Shown piece after piece: positions 46,208 to 56,158 of a stretch of 64,000 bases of DNA (position 1 is its first letter; every line of letters begins with the position of its first letter). Both the position numbers and the translations under genes were made by a program. The DNA is from Paracoccus zhejiangensis. Lineage in GTDB: Bacteria; Pseudomonadota; Alphaproteobacteria; Rhodobacterales; Rhodobacteraceae. Under the pieces are notes generated by a model. That model did no database searches and had not been told where the DNA came from. It worked only from the letters and a program-made list of their open reading frames with translations. The stretch spans positions 2,852,001 through 2,916,000 of the forward strand of contig NZ_CP025430.1 of assembly GCF_002847445.1 (NCBI RefSeq), written 5' to 3'.

Positions 46208-47122
46208 ATGCCCGAACCGCTTGATCTGCGCCTCTACCTGCACCAGCCGATGCTGGGCAATGCGCGTCGTGGCAAGGTGAATTTCCTGCAGCGCCTGACC
46301 CGGTTGCTGGAGGGGCAGGGCTGGCGCGTGCAGATCCTGCCCTCGGGCGAGGCCGCGCGCGAGGCAGCACCGGATCAGCCCGGCTATGCGCTGTTCCATA
46401 TGGAAAAGCCGACGCATGACCTCGCCCTGACCTTTCGCCGCGCCTATCACTATCCCTTCTGGCGCATCGAGCAGGTGGCCGAACGCTGGCGCTGGCCGGT
46501 GGCCGAGGCAGCGTTTTCACCCGACGCGATCGATCCCGCCACAGCCCAGAACTTCCTGTCCCGACTTGCCGCCCGTGTCCTGCCGGGGCCGGCCCCGCGG
46601 CGCGATGGTCCGGTGCTGATCCCGCTTCAGGGACGCATCGCCGAGACCCGCTCGTTCCAGACCCTCTCGCCGCTGGACATGGTCGCCCGCGTGGCCCAGT
46701 CCGGCCGTCCCTGCGTGGCGACCCTGCATCCACGGGAGAACTATAGCCCCGAGGATCGCGCGGCGCTGGAGGCGCTCGCCACAAGGCATCCCAACCTGAC
46801 CGTCGGCGGCAAGACGGCGGCGCTGCTGCGCGATTGCGCCTTTGTAGTCACCCAGAACAGCGCCGTGGCCTTCGACGGGTTTATCCTTGGCAAGCCTGCC
46901 GTTCTGTTCGCGCAGGTCGATTTTCACCATATCGGCTTGAAGGTCGCCGATCTGGGGGTCGAGGCCGCGCTGGCCGCCGCGCACGATCACCGCCCGGATT
47001 TCGCCCGCTACCTCTTCTGGTTCCTGCAGATGAACGCCATCAACATGTCGGCGCCCGATGCGGATCGGCGGATCGCCGCCGCGCTTGCCCGCGGCGGATG
47101 GCCGGTTGCACCGCCCGCCTGA
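46208..47122 (+). CDS. Capsule/Kdo-transferase-like protein
   Basis: 304 residues, no signal peptide. The central part resembles the capsular polysaccharide Kdo-transferase (KpsC/KpsS-like) fold: [24 protein letters not shown], then [13 protein letters not shown], then [36 protein letters not shown], a sugar-nucleotide-binding-like layout. No other capsule genes are nearby. It is divergent from hslV. The resemblance is moderate; substrate and role are unknown. Confidence 0.55.
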   Translation: MPEPLDLRLYLHQPMLGNARRGKVNFLQRLTRLLEGQGWRVQILPSGEAAREAAPDQPGYALFHMEKPTHDLALTFRRAYHYPFWRIEQVAERWRWPVAEAAFSPDAIDPATAQNFLSRLAARVLPGPAPRRDGPVLIPLQGRIAETRSFQTLSPLDMVARVAQSGRPCVATLHPRENYSPEDRAALEALATRHPNLTVGGKTAALLRDCAFVVTQNSAVAFDGFILGKPAVLFAQVDFHHIGLKVADLGVEAALAAAHDHRPDFARYLFWFLQMNAINMSAPDADRRIAAALARGGWPVAPPA

Positions 47123-47212
47123 GCCCAAATTCATCACAGCGGGTTGAACCGCCCTTTGGAATGGGCGTTATCAGCCTTACCTGCACCCCGATACAGATGA
47201 CAGGACATCCCC

Positions 47213-48640
47213 TTGACGACTGCGTTCGCCGATCCGGCCTTTGGCCCCGTGCTCTATTTCCGCCGTCACGAGGCGGATCGCCTCCATCTGGCGGCACTGG
47301 TCGGACGGCCCGCATCCGCAGGCACGCCGGACCCGCTTCTCGCGTCGGGTGGCGAGATCGCGCCGAAACCGCTGGGGCAGGTCGACGGTTTCCAGCTCTG
47401 GCGCTTCGATTTCGCGCTTGGCGCTGACGATCGCGGCTATCGTTTCGAGGGGCGCGAATATCCGGTCATCACCGACCTGAGCAGCGACATGCGCATTGCC
47501 TTCGTCTCCTGCAACGGCGAGGAAAACGGTGATCTCGACCGCGACGCGCCCGAGCGCAACGCCATGTGGGACCGTCTTGCGGCGGAACATGCCGAACAGC
47601 CTTTCGCGCTGATGCTGCAGGGGGGCGACCAGATCTATGCCGACGAGGTGACGCAGGGCCATGACCTGACCGAGGATTGGCCCGATTACGCACCGGACAC
47701 GGCCACACAGGCACAGCTTGACGACCTGCGCGCCTATCTGCGGCGGCGGTTCACCGAGCGTTACCTGATGGTGCTGTCGGCCGAGGCCTATGCCCGGATC
47801 GCCGCGCAGGTGCCCAGCCTGTCGGTCTGGGACGATCACGACATCTGCGACGGCTGGGGCTCACTGGCCGATGACCTGGCGAATTCCGCCGTCGGCCAGA
47901 CCCTCTTCGACGTGGCGCGCGAGATGTATCTCTTGTTCCAGCACGCGGCGACGGAAGCCGATATTCCCGACCTCTTCACCGATCCGCATGGCACCAGCCT
48001 CGGCTGGGTGCGGTATCTGCCCGACCTGACGCTGATAGGTCCTGACCTCAGGTCCGAGCGCACGCGGCGGCGGATCATGGGTCCTGCGGGATGGCAGGCC
48101 TTCGACGCGCTGGAGCCGCGCGCGGGCCAGACCATCATGGTCTCCAGCGTGCCGCTGCTGGGGCCGCGCCTGTCGCTGATCGAGCGGCTGCTGCAGGTGA
48201 TCCCGAAGATGCAGCATTACGAGGATGACCTGCGCGACCAGTGGCAAAGCCGCGCCCACCGGGCCGAGTGGCGGCGGATGCAGCGCGCGGTCCTGCGCCT
48301 GCGCGAGGCCGGGCCGCTGACGGTCGTCTCGGGCGAGATCCACGTGGCCACCCGCGCCGAGATGCTGCCCCGCGAAAGCCTGATCCACCAGCTGGTCGCC
48401 TCGGGCATCTCGCATCGCGCGCCGCCCAAGGCCTATGGCCGGGCGCTGGGGATGCTGGCCTACCTGGGCGAGGCGCCACTGAAAGAGCATCCGATCCGCA
48501 ACCTGTTCCTGCCGGGCCAGAAGCAGCGCTATATCTCGCAGCGGAATTACCTGACGCTGGACCGCAAGGCCGGGCGCTGGCAGGCGGTCTGGAACCTCGA
48601 GGAGAGCGGCAGGACGCCGCCACTGGCGCTGTCGGAGTAA
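47213..48640 (+). CDS. PhoD-like metallophosphatase family protein
   Basis: 475 residues from TTG 47213, with AGGA seven bases upstream. PhoD-like catalytic motifs are RIAFVSCNG, FALMLQGGDQIYADEV (metal-binding Asp), SVWDDHDICDGWGS and VVSGEIHVATRAEM. Unlike secreted PhoD it has no signal peptide or Tat motif, so a cytoplasmic location is likely. The family includes phosphodiesterase/alkaline phosphatase-like enzymes; the substrate is not predictable. It is convergent with trxA, with a strong hairpin between them. Confidence 0.82.
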   Translation: MTTAFADPAFGPVLYFRRHEADRLHLAALVGRPASAGTPDPLLASGGEIAPKPLGQVDGFQLWRFDFALGADDRGYRFEGREYPVITDLSSDMRIAFVSCNGEENGDLDRDAPERNAMWDRLAAEHAEQPFALMLQGGDQIYADEVTQGHDLTEDWPDYAPDTATQAQLDDLRAYLRRRFTERYLMVLSAEAYARIAAQVPSLSVWDDHDICDGWGSLADDLANSAVGQTLFDVAREMYLLFQHAATEADIPDLFTDPHGTSLGWVRYLPDLTLIGPDLRSERTRRRIMGPAGWQAFDALEPRAGQTIMVSSVPLLGPRLSLIERLLQVIPKMQHYEDDLRDQWQSRAHRAEWRRMQRAVLRLREAGPLTVVSGEIHVATRAEMLPRESLIHQLVASGISHRAPPKAYGRALGMLAYLGEAPLKEHPIRNLFLPGQKQRYISQRNYLTLDRKAGRWQAVWNLEESGRTPPLALSE

Positions 48641-48714
48641 AGGGAACGGGCACGCGCTTGCCCGGCGCGCTTGTAGCCCGCGCATCGGGTGGGGTGTTCG
48701 GATCGACCAAAACA

Positions 48715-48746
48715 AAACGCCGCCGGAATTTCTTCCGACGGCGTTT
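48715..48746 (-). terminator. Terminator of trxA
   Basis: Stem AAACGCCG/CGGCGTTT plus CGGAA/TTCCG, one mismatch, TTTC loop. On the minus strand the 3' arm is followed by GTTTTGTTTTGG. A good rho-independent terminator for trxA that can also work for the convergent phosphatase gene. Confidence 0.85.
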
Positions 48747-48767
48747 CGATGACGACCGGTCAGCCGA

Positions 48768-49088
48768 TCAGATCGACTCTTCGATCCAGTTCTTCAGCGC
48801 GGCCTTGGGCGCGGCGCCCATGCGGTTCGAGATGACTTCGCCATCCTTGAACATGAACAGCGCCGGAATCCCGCGCACGCCCAGACCGGCGGCGGTGTCG
48901 GGGTTTTCGTCCACGTTCACCTTCACGATCTTGATCTTGCCGGCATATTCTTCCGACAACTCTTCCAGCGACGGGCCGATCTGCTTGCAGGGGCCACACC
49001 ATTCGGCCCAGAAATCCACCAGGACCGGGGTATCGGCCTTGCGGACCTCGGCGTCGAACTGGGCGTCGGTGACGGGGCTGGTTGCCAT
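48768..49088 (-). CDS. trxA: Thioredoxin
   Basis: 106 residues. It is a cytoplasmic disulfide reductant. The active site WCGPC has Cys31 and Cys34, with [20 protein letters not shown] around it and the cis-Pro [11 protein letters not shown] later. The length is standard. It lies downstream of addA on the same strand, the order found in many Rhodobacteraceae. Confidence 0.96.
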   Translation of the reverse strand: MATSPVTDAQFDAEVRKADTPVLVDFWAEWCGPCKQIGPSLEELSEEYAGKIKIVKVNVDENPDTAAGLGVRGIPALFMFKDGEVISNRMGAAPKAALKNWIEESI

Positions 49089-49148
49089 GTTCTTGCTCCT
49101 TGAGCTTTGGGTGCCGGCAGGGCCGGCGAAAGGGGTCTGCCTTGACAG

Positions 49149-52100
49149 CTAGGGTCGCGGCGGCACCGGGTCAAGGGCCGTGCTGGCCTCATCCAGCACC
49201 GCATCGGGCAGCGGCATCAGGCTGCGAGTCGCCGTCCACAGCACCGCCGCCTCGACGCGGTGGCCGGGATAGATCAGCCGCAGCGCCGCACGATAGGCTG
49301 CCATCTGCCGCAGGATCCCCAGCGGTGTCTGGGCCGGATCGGCGGGCACCTCAACATTCGATTTGTAATCGACGGCCAGCACTCGCTCGGACCCGACGAT
49401 CAGCCGGTCGATGCTGCCATGCAGGATGCCGATCCCGGGCAGGGGGGCAGTCAGACCCACTTCGGTCAGCACGGTCTCGTCCGGCTCCGGGGTCATGACC
49501 GCCGCCAGATCGGGCGCGCCGATGACCGCCTCGGCCTCGGCCAAGAGGTCGGCCATCTCGGCGACATCGGGCAAGCCACCCTCGGCCCCGGCCAGTGCCG
49601 CGCGGGCGATGGCGGGCCAGTCTTCCGCGGCCGATCCCGGCAGATGTTCCAACAACAGATGCAGCCTTGTGCCGCGCAGCATGGCGGTGTCCCGGTCGGC
49701 CTCCTCGCCACTGCCGCCTGTGCCGATGGCCTTGGCCCCGCCAAGCGCCGTCGCGGCGACGGGTTGCGGCAGGCGGGAGGGGTTGGGCGGTCTGGTCTTG
49801 CTCCAGTCTGGCAGGGAGATGGCCGTTACCTCGGGGGTTTTCTCCGCCTCGGCCTCGGCGGGCCAATCGCCGAAACTCAGCCGCTGCGCTGTCCCGACCC
49901 CCTCGATCTCAATCGCGCTCTGCTCCAGCCCGGCGCGTTCGGTCCCGTCCGAAACCATGGCGTGCCAGCTGTCCAGCCCCGCGCCGGTGTCGCCCGCCGC
50001 AGCGACGATCAGCCAGCTTTCCGCCCGCGTCAGCCCGACATAAAGCAGCCGCCGCCGTTCCTCCTCGGCCCGCGCGGTCTGGGCGGCAACCGCATCCTCG
50101 ACCGGCTCGCTGCGCTGGCCCTGTCGGCCGCGCCAGACGGTCGGGCCGTCGGGCAGGGCGATGGTATAGCGATCGCCCGGCGGGCGGCGCTTGGCGGTGT
50201 CGGGCAGAATCACCAGCGGGCTTTCCAGCCCCTTGGCGCCATGCACCGTCATCACCCGGATCAGCCCGCCCTCGCCGCTGCCGGCCTGCCGGCGCACCTC
50301 GACATCATCGCCAGTCAGCCAGACCAGAAAGCCGGTCAGCGTCGGCGTCTCGACCGTCTCATAGGCCAGTGCCTGCGACAGCAGTTCGGCAATGCCATCC
50401 TCGGCCTCCTGCCCCAGCCGCGCCAGCAGCCGCGCCCGTCCGCCATGACGGATCAGCAGGCGCGAGATCAGGTCATAGGGGCGCATGAATCCCGCCTGCG
50501 CCATCAGGTCACCCAAGACCTCATGCGCCTCGGCGTGATCGGATTTGCGCAGCCGCTCCCACAGGAATTCGCGCTTGCGTCCCGCCGCCAGCCGGTAAAG
50601 CGCATCTTCGGTCAGTCCGAACAGCGGCGAGCGCAAAGCGGCGGCCAGCGACAGGTCGTCCTCGGGCGTATCCAGCACCGACAGCACGGCGCGGACGTCG
50701 CGCACCGCCAGTTCGGCGGCCAGCTTCAGCCGGTCGGCCCCGGCGATGGGCAGGTTCGCGGCCTTGCAGGCCCGGATGATCTCGTCGAACAGGCCCTTGC
50801 CCTTGCGGCCCTGCACGAGGATCAGCACATCGCCGTAATCCAGCGGCCGCACGCAGCGCTGGCGGATATCGTGGAAGGGCGTGCCGTGAATGGCCTTGAT
50901 CTGGGCAGCGATGGCCTTGGCCAGCAATGTCTCGGCCGAGGGCGGCACCGGCGCGTCGCCCGGTTGCCACCAGTCCGGCGGTTCCTCGGCCTCGGGTTCC
51001 ATGACCGGCGGCCAGATGTCCACCCGACCAGGCAGGCCCTCGTGAAAGGCGATATGGCGCGCGCCCTCGCCCAGCCCCACCGCCGCCTCGCCCTCGAAGA
51101 CCGCATCGACCAGCCGCAGGATCGCCGGCGACGAGCGGAAGGAATGCAGCAGTTCCCGCCGCTGCATCGGCGCGTCGACCGCAGCGAAGGCTTCGGCAAA
51201 GCGGTCACGTCGGTCCTCGAACACCGCCACATCGGCGCCCTGGAAGGAATAGATCGACTGTTTCGGATCACCCACCACGAACAGCGTCCGTTCGCGCGGC
51301 ACCGCCCCCGCGCCGCTGGTGAATTCATCGGTCAGCCGCGCGATCACCCGCCATTGCTCGGGGCTGGTATCCTGCGCCTCGTCGACAAGGATATGGTCGA
51401 TCCCGCCATCCAGCCGCCACAGCACCCATTGCGCCATGCTGGATTCCGACAACAGCCCCGCCGCACGGCTGATCAGATCCTCGAAATCCAGCCAGCCATG
51501 GGCCAGCTTGCGGGCGTCATAGCGGCGAGCGAATTCATGGGCAAAGCGGTGCAGCGCCAGCGTGCGCCGGGCCGAGGCGAGGGCGATCATCTGGCCGCGC
51601 GCATCCTGCACCCGCTCCATCAGCTCCTCGAGATCGGGCATCAGCCCGGCCGCCGCGCCGCGCTGCAACCCCACGGCGGGGAACTTGCCCAGCTTCGCCG
51701 TCCCGGCATTCTCGCCCGACTTGTAGAGCATCACATCGCAGAGCGTCGCCAGCGCCGCCATGTCCGGCTGGTCCCAGTCATGGACGGCCAGCCGCTCGGC
51801 TGTGCCGGTATCGGTCTTGTTGCTGCCCCGCATCAGCGGGATCAGCGCGCCGATGAGGTCCCGCTCGTCCCCGCTGAAGACCGCGGCCATGAGGCTCTCC
51901 TCATCTGCCCCCGCCGCCAGCCCCAGCGCCCCCCAAAGCGCCGCCTGATCCGGCGGGGCCTCCGCCGCGCCCGGCGGCAGTGCCCTGACAAAACCGTCGA
52001 GATCATGCCCGCCATGCAAAGCGGTCAGGTCGGCGATGGCCGGATGCATCTCCTCGGCCATTTCCTCGACAATCTCGGCCCTCAGCACCCTGGCGCTGCG

Positions 52101-52532
52101 GTCATCCAGTTCGGCAAAGCCAAGCGGCACCCCGGCCTCCAGCGGAAAGCGGCGCAGCAGCGCGGCGCAGAAGCTGTGGATGGTCTGCACCTTCAGCCCG
52201 CCCGGCGTCTCGATGGCGAGCGCGAACAGCCGCCGCGCCTCGGTCAGATCGGCGCTGCCGGCCTCGCCCAGATCGGCCAGCGCCCGGCGCAGCTCGTCCT
52301 CGGGCAGCATCGCCCATTCCCCCAGACGGCGCAGCAGCCGGTTCTGCATCTCGGTCGCGGCGGCCTTGGTATAGGTCAGGCACAGGATGCGCTCGGGCCT
52401 TGTGCCGCGCAGCAGCAGCCGCGCCACCCGGTCGGTCAGCACCCGGGTCTTGCCCGAACCGGCATTGGCCGTCAGCCAGGTCGAGGCGGCGGGATCGGCA
52501 GAGCCGACCTGATTGCGGGTCGCCTCATCCAT
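49149..52532 (-). CDS. addA: Double-strand break repair helicase-nuclease AddA
   Basis: 1,127 residues from ATG 52532. AddA is the UvrD-like helicase and nuclease subunit of AddAB, the RecBCD counterpart. Walker A is TANAGSGKTRV (21-31), motif II HILVDEAQDTSPEQW, motif III VVGDPKQSIYSFQGADV, and motif VI LLYVGLTRAESWL. The C-terminal nuclease motif is ERVLAVDYKSNVEV. The start overlaps the addB stop by 8 bases. Confidence 0.95.
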   Translation of the reverse strand: MDEATRNQVGSADPAASTWLTANAGSGKTRVLTDRVARLLLRGTRPERILCLTYTKAAATEMQNRLLRRLGEWAMLPEDELRRALADLGEAGSADLTEARRLFALAIETPGGLKVQTIHSFCAALLRRFPLEAGVPLGFAELDDRSARVLRAEIVEEMAEEMHPAIADLTALHGGHDLDGFVRALPPGAAEAPPDQAALWGALGLAAGADEESLMAAVFSGDERDLIGALIPLMRGSNKTDTGTAERLAVHDWDQPDMAALATLCDVMLYKSGENAGTAKLGKFPAVGLQRGAAAGLMPDLEELMERVQDARGQMIALASARRTLALHRFAHEFARRYDARKLAHGWLDFEDLISRAAGLLSESSMAQWVLWRLDGGIDHILVDEAQDTSPEQWRVIARLTDEFTSGAGAVPRERTLFVVGDPKQSIYSFQGADVAVFEDRRDRFAEAFAAVDAPMQRRELLHSFRSSPAILRLVDAVFEGEAAVGLGEGARHIAFHEGLPGRVDIWPPVMEPEAEEPPDWWQPGDAPVPPSAETLLAKAIAAQIKAIHGTPFHDIRQRCVRPLDYGDVLILVQGRKGKGLFDEIIRACKAANLPIAGADRLKLAAELAVRDVRAVLSVLDTPEDDLSLAAALRSPLFGLTEDALYRLAAGRKREFLWERLRKSDHAEAHEVLGDLMAQAGFMRPYDLISRLLIRHGGRARLLARLGQEAEDGIAELLSQALAYETVETPTLTGFLVWLTGDDVEVRRQAGSGEGGLIRVMTVHGAKGLESPLVILPDTAKRRPPGDRYTIALPDGPTVWRGRQGQRSEPVEDAVAAQTARAEEERRRLLYVGLTRAESWLIVAAAGDTGAGLDSWHAMVSDGTERAGLEQSAIEIEGVGTAQRLSFGDWPAEAEAEKTPEVTAISLPDWSKTRPPNPSRLPQPVAATALGGAKAIGTGGSGEEADRDTAMLRGTRLHLLLEHLPGSAAEDWPAIARAALAGAEGGLPDVAEMADLLAEAEAVIGAPDLAAVMTPEPDETVLTEVGLTAPLPGIGILHGSIDRLIVGSERVLAVDYKSNVEVPADPAQTPLGILRQMAAYRAALRLIYPGHRVEAAVLWTATRSLMPLPDAVLDEASTALDPVPPRP

Positions 52533-55476
52533 CCTCGCCCACCTTCTCCGGGCGGGCGGCGTCCGAGAGATCCCATTCCCCCAGCCGCGCCAGATGGTCG
52601 TAATCGCCGCCAAAGCGGCCCGGATCGCCGGCGCGCTGCGCCGCAAAGCCGACCTCGCCCGACAGGTAAGCGCGGATCAGCGCGACGAAATGATCCCAGA
52701 ACTCGCCTTTCAGGTCATCGGGCAGGCTGCGGGCATGGGTCTTACCGTCGCCGCCCAGCTGAATATAGCTGATCCCCGCCACCTCGACCGGGCCGATCTG
52801 GTCGAAGGAGCCATCGGTGGCCATGACGGCTTCCAGCAGCAATTGCTTCTCGCTGGCGAGGATATCCTTCTGGGATGGGGGGGCGCCCGACTTGTAGTCA
52901 TAGACCATCGCCCGCCCGTCCTGCAGCAGGTCGATCCGGTCCGGCTTGGCGGTCAGCTTCAACCCGGTATCGGCCACGGTCATCTCGCGCTTGCGTTCGA
53001 TGACCTTGGGCTCGCCCTGCGCCAGCCGCGCCAGTTCATCAGTGACCAGCTGATCGGCAATGCCGGTGATCCGCGCCAGCCAGAAGGCCCGGGCCGAGGG
53101 CCAGGGCACCTCGGCCTCCAGCACCGTGGCGGCGATCTCCAGCAGGCGCGCGCGGAGTTCCTCGGGCGCGGTGTCAGCGGTCGGGCGGCTTTCCAGAAGC
53201 TTCTGGACGATGCTGTGCAAGACGGTGCCGCGCAGCAGGGCATCGGGCTCGGGGCGCAACGGGTCGAGCGACGCAAGGCCCAGCACCCGCTTGGCGTAGA
53301 TGGCATAGGGATCGCGGATCAGGCGCGAGACATCGGTGGCCGACAGTTCGCTCAGCGCCGGGGCCGGCGGAATCGGCGCGGGACGCGGGGCCGGGGTCTC
53401 GCGGGTCTCGGGCCGGGCCAGTGCGGTGGTCAGATCCAGCCAGTGCTGGCCGCGTTGCCGCATGGCCCGCAGCGCGTCCTTGCCGCCCTGATCCGGCAAA
53501 CCGTCCAGCAGGTTCGTCAGCCGGTTCAGCCAGCGCGAGGGGATGGTTTCCGCCGTATCATCCCGCCGGGCGCGGGTCAGGATGACGCTTTCCGCCCCCA
53601 TGCCCTGCTGGAAGTCATGGGCGGCAAGGCCGATGCGGCGCTCGGGCAGGGTCAGGCCGGCATCCAGCCGCATCTGCCGCGACAGCCACGGGTCGGGCGA
53701 CAGCGATTGCGGCCAGCCGCCCTCGTTCAGCCCGGCCAGGATCACCGCGCCATGGGCATGGGTGCGCGCCTCGCGCGGGCCGCGAAAGCGCACCAGCGGG
53801 TGATAGATCAGATCGACCCGAACCGCCTGCGCGTGCATCTCGCTGAAGAGAAGATCGGCGAAATCGCCCGGCCGCATCGGCGGACCGGCGGCGGCATGGT
53901 CCAGCAGGTGCAGCATCAGCGCCCGGGCCTTGCCGCCGGGATCCTTGGCCCAGAGCACCGAGACCTCGTCATCGCCCCCCGGACCGGCGGCCAGTGCGCG
54001 GGCCAGATCGAGATGGTCGCGGACCCGATCGACTAGCGGTCGCGGCGCACGGTCACGGGCCAGCGGCTCGATCCGGTCCAGCATTGCCGCGAGCCAGTCG
54101 GCCCAGAGTTTTCGGGTCTCGTCGCCCTTGGCGCCCCAGTTGCGCAGCGCCTCGCCACCCGGAAAGACCGGCCCCTCGCGGCGCAGCTTCAGTTCCAGGT
54201 CGCGGGTCAGGCGCAGCTGGTCATTGCGGCCAAGGGTTTCCGAGCCGGTCCCGGTGACCGGGTGCTTCAGCAGCGCCAGAAGCGCATCGATGGTCAGCGG
54301 CTGGCCGAAGAGTTGCGCCACCTGTCGCAGGAACAGGCCGGAAGCCGTCAGGCTCAGCGGCTGGCCGGCGCTGTTGTCGGGCACGATCTGCCAGCGGTCC
54401 AGCGCCGCCGCCACCCGGCGCACCAGCCCGCCATCGGCCGAAATTAGCGTCATCGGCTGTTCGTCCTCGACCGCCTTGCGCAGGATCAGGGCGATGGCCT
54501 CGGCCTCCTGTCCCGGCGTCTCGGCCTCGATCAGCGTAAGGTCGGCGGTTGCCGGGGTCAGATCGCCAAGCGCAGGGCCATCGGCGATCCACTGGTCGGT
54601 GACCGGCGCCGGGCGCAGGGCCAGCGACAGAAGCGCATTTCGCGCCGGTGCCGGGGCGGGCATGTCGGTCCAGCGTTGCGGATAGCCCGCCGCCCGGATC
54701 AGCGGTGCGAAGCGGGCCTGCGGGTGATCCTCGGCATGAGCGTCAAGCCCGTCCCAGATCGCCTGCGGCTGGTCGAAATCGAAGCCCGGCAGCACCACCG
54801 CACCGTTCGGCAGCGCCGCCACCGCCTGCATGAACAGCCGCGTCGCCCCATGCGAGCCGGTCGAGCCCGCGACGATCACCGGCCCATCCGGCAGGTCCAG
54901 CCCCTCGGCCCAGTGCCGCACGAAGCCCTCGGCGGCCATACGCTGGCGGGCGGGGCGATCCTGCGGCGGCGCGGCCAGATAGAAACCCGCCGCGATCTGC
55001 AGGAAATCCAGCGCGTTCTGCCAATGCTTGGCGTGCTCGCCCGCATCGATCTGGCCCAAAGCCTCGGGTCCGCAGCCCTCGGTCTGCATCTCGGTCATCA
55101 GTTCCGACAGCGATTGCGCCAGATCGGGGATGGAATGCCCCGCCCCCAGATCGGGCCGCTGGTCCAGCAGATGCGCCACCAGCCGCCCCAGTTGCAGCCG
55201 CCGCGCGAGGGGCGCCGCCAGCGGGCCGTGGCTGGCCGCCGGACCCGCGCCCAGATCGGTGACGATGCGCAGGCGCGGCAGCAACAGCGGCCCCGCTGCG
55301 TCGAACGCCTCGGTCAGCGCCGTCAGGGTGCGGCCGGAATTGGCGTAAATGGTGGCGCGGGCCATGGCCTCTGGCGGCTGGCCCGCCATCCGCTGCAGGA
55401 AGCCGGCAACGAATTCGCCGGCGAAATCGACGCCCGGCGGCAGGGCGTAGAGGCCGGGCGGGAACTCACCCGCCAT
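52525..55476 (-). CDS. addB: Double-strand break repair protein AddB
   Basis: 983 residues. AddB is the second AddAB subunit, with an inactive helicase fold and a nuclease domain. The RecB-family nuclease motif AMVYDYKSGAPPSQKD is near residue 865. The N-terminal region has GRTLTALTEAF in place of a canonical Walker A, as in alphaproteobacterial AddB. Cysteines for an Fe-S cluster are not evident. The overlaps with addA and murU indicate one transcript. Confidence 0.94.
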   Translation of the reverse strand: MAGEFPPGLYALPPGVDFAGEFVAGFLQRMAGQPPEAMARATIYANSGRTLTALTEAFDAAGPLLLPRLRIVTDLGAGPAASHGPLAAPLARRLQLGRLVAHLLDQRPDLGAGHSIPDLAQSLSELMTEMQTEGCGPEALGQIDAGEHAKHWQNALDFLQIAAGFYLAAPPQDRPARQRMAAEGFVRHWAEGLDLPDGPVIVAGSTGSHGATRLFMQAVAALPNGAVVLPGFDFDQPQAIWDGLDAHAEDHPQARFAPLIRAAGYPQRWTDMPAPAPARNALLSLALRPAPVTDQWIADGPALGDLTPATADLTLIEAETPGQEAEAIALILRKAVEDEQPMTLISADGGLVRRVAAALDRWQIVPDNSAGQPLSLTASGLFLRQVAQLFGQPLTIDALLALLKHPVTGTGSETLGRNDQLRLTRDLELKLRREGPVFPGGEALRNWGAKGDETRKLWADWLAAMLDRIEPLARDRAPRPLVDRVRDHLDLARALAAGPGGDDEVSVLWAKDPGGKARALMLHLLDHAAAGPPMRPGDFADLLFSEMHAQAVRVDLIYHPLVRFRGPREARTHAHGAVILAGLNEGGWPQSLSPDPWLSRQMRLDAGLTLPERRIGLAAHDFQQGMGAESVILTRARRDDTAETIPSRWLNRLTNLLDGLPDQGGKDALRAMRQRGQHWLDLTTALARPETRETPAPRPAPIPPAPALSELSATDVSRLIRDPYAIYAKRVLGLASLDPLRPEPDALLRGTVLHSIVQKLLESRPTADTAPEELRARLLEIAATVLEAEVPWPSARAFWLARITGIADQLVTDELARLAQGEPKVIERKREMTVADTGLKLTAKPDRIDLLQDGRAMVYDYKSGAPPSQKDILASEKQLLLEAVMATDGSFDQIGPVEVAGISYIQLGGDGKTHARSLPDDLKGEFWDHFVALIRAYLSGEVGFAAQRAGDPGRFGGDYDHLARLGEWDLSDAARPEKVGEDG

Positions 55477-56158
55477 TCAGCATCGCCTCGGCCAAGGGAA
55501 TGGTCTCGGGCCGGCCCAGATCGCACCACGCACCGGGATGGATCAGCCCGAAGGCGCGGCCCTCGGGGATCAGCCGGTCCCAGAGCAGGTTCAGCGAAAA
55601 CACCTGATCCGTCAGCTCGGCCAGCCGGTCGGGGTTCAGCATCTGCACCCCGCCATAGACCAGATCGCCCTTGCGGCTGATCCGGTCATCGTCACCGATG
55701 CTGAAATCGCCCGCGCCCACCCGGCCACGGGTCTGCGCCAAGGGCACCAGCATCAGCAGCGCATCCATCCGTGCGGGGTCCCAGGCCGCGCGCAGGGCAG
55801 CCACCGGGTTCGCCCCTCGCCAGATCACGTCGGGGTTCAGTGTCAGCACCGGCCCCTGACCCAGCAGCGGCAGCGCCTTTCTCAGCCCGCCGCCGGTTTC
55901 GAGGATCAGATCCGCCTCGTCACTGATCGCCACATCCTGACCGGAGAGGTGATCGGCGATCATCTGGCCGAGGTAATGGGTATTCACCACCACCGGCCCG
56001 GCCCCGCCAGCGCGGGCGAGATCCAGCGCGCGGTCCAAGAGCGTCTGGCCGCCGACCTCGATCAGCGGTTTCGGGCGGCTGTCGGTCAGCGGGCGCATGC
56101 GTGTGCCCAGCCCCGCCGCGAACAGCATCAAGGGCGTCAGCGGACGGGCGTCTGGCAT
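55466..56158 (-). CDS. murU: N-acetylmuramate-1-phosphate uridylyltransferase MurU-like
   Basis: 230 residues. It is a nucleotidyltransferase with the pyrophosphorylase start LMLFAAGLGTRMRPLTDSRPKPLIEVGGQTL, and NPDVIW at the metal site. With AmgK it forms the cell-wall recycling route from MurNAc to UDP-MurNAc. The gene overlaps the AmgK-containing gene upstream and addB downstream. The adjacency to AmgK supports MurU over other sugar-nucleotidyltransferases. Confidence 0.88.
   Translation of the reverse strand: MPDARPLTPLMLFAAGLGTRMRPLTDSRPKPLIEVGGQTLLDRALDLARAGGAGPVVVNTHYLGQMIADHLSGQDVAISDEADLILETGGGLRKALPLLGQGPVLTLNPDVIWRGANPVAALRAAWDPARMDALLMLVPLAQTRGRVGAGDFSIGDDDRISRKGDLVYGGVQMLNPDRLAELTDQVFSLNLLWDRLIPEGRAFGLIHPGAWCDLGRPETIPLAEAMLNGG

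Noticed and set aside
49260..52772. Long plus-strand open frame (1,170 codons) opposite addA
   Set aside because: Antisense shadow of addA caused by codon bias; no motifs.
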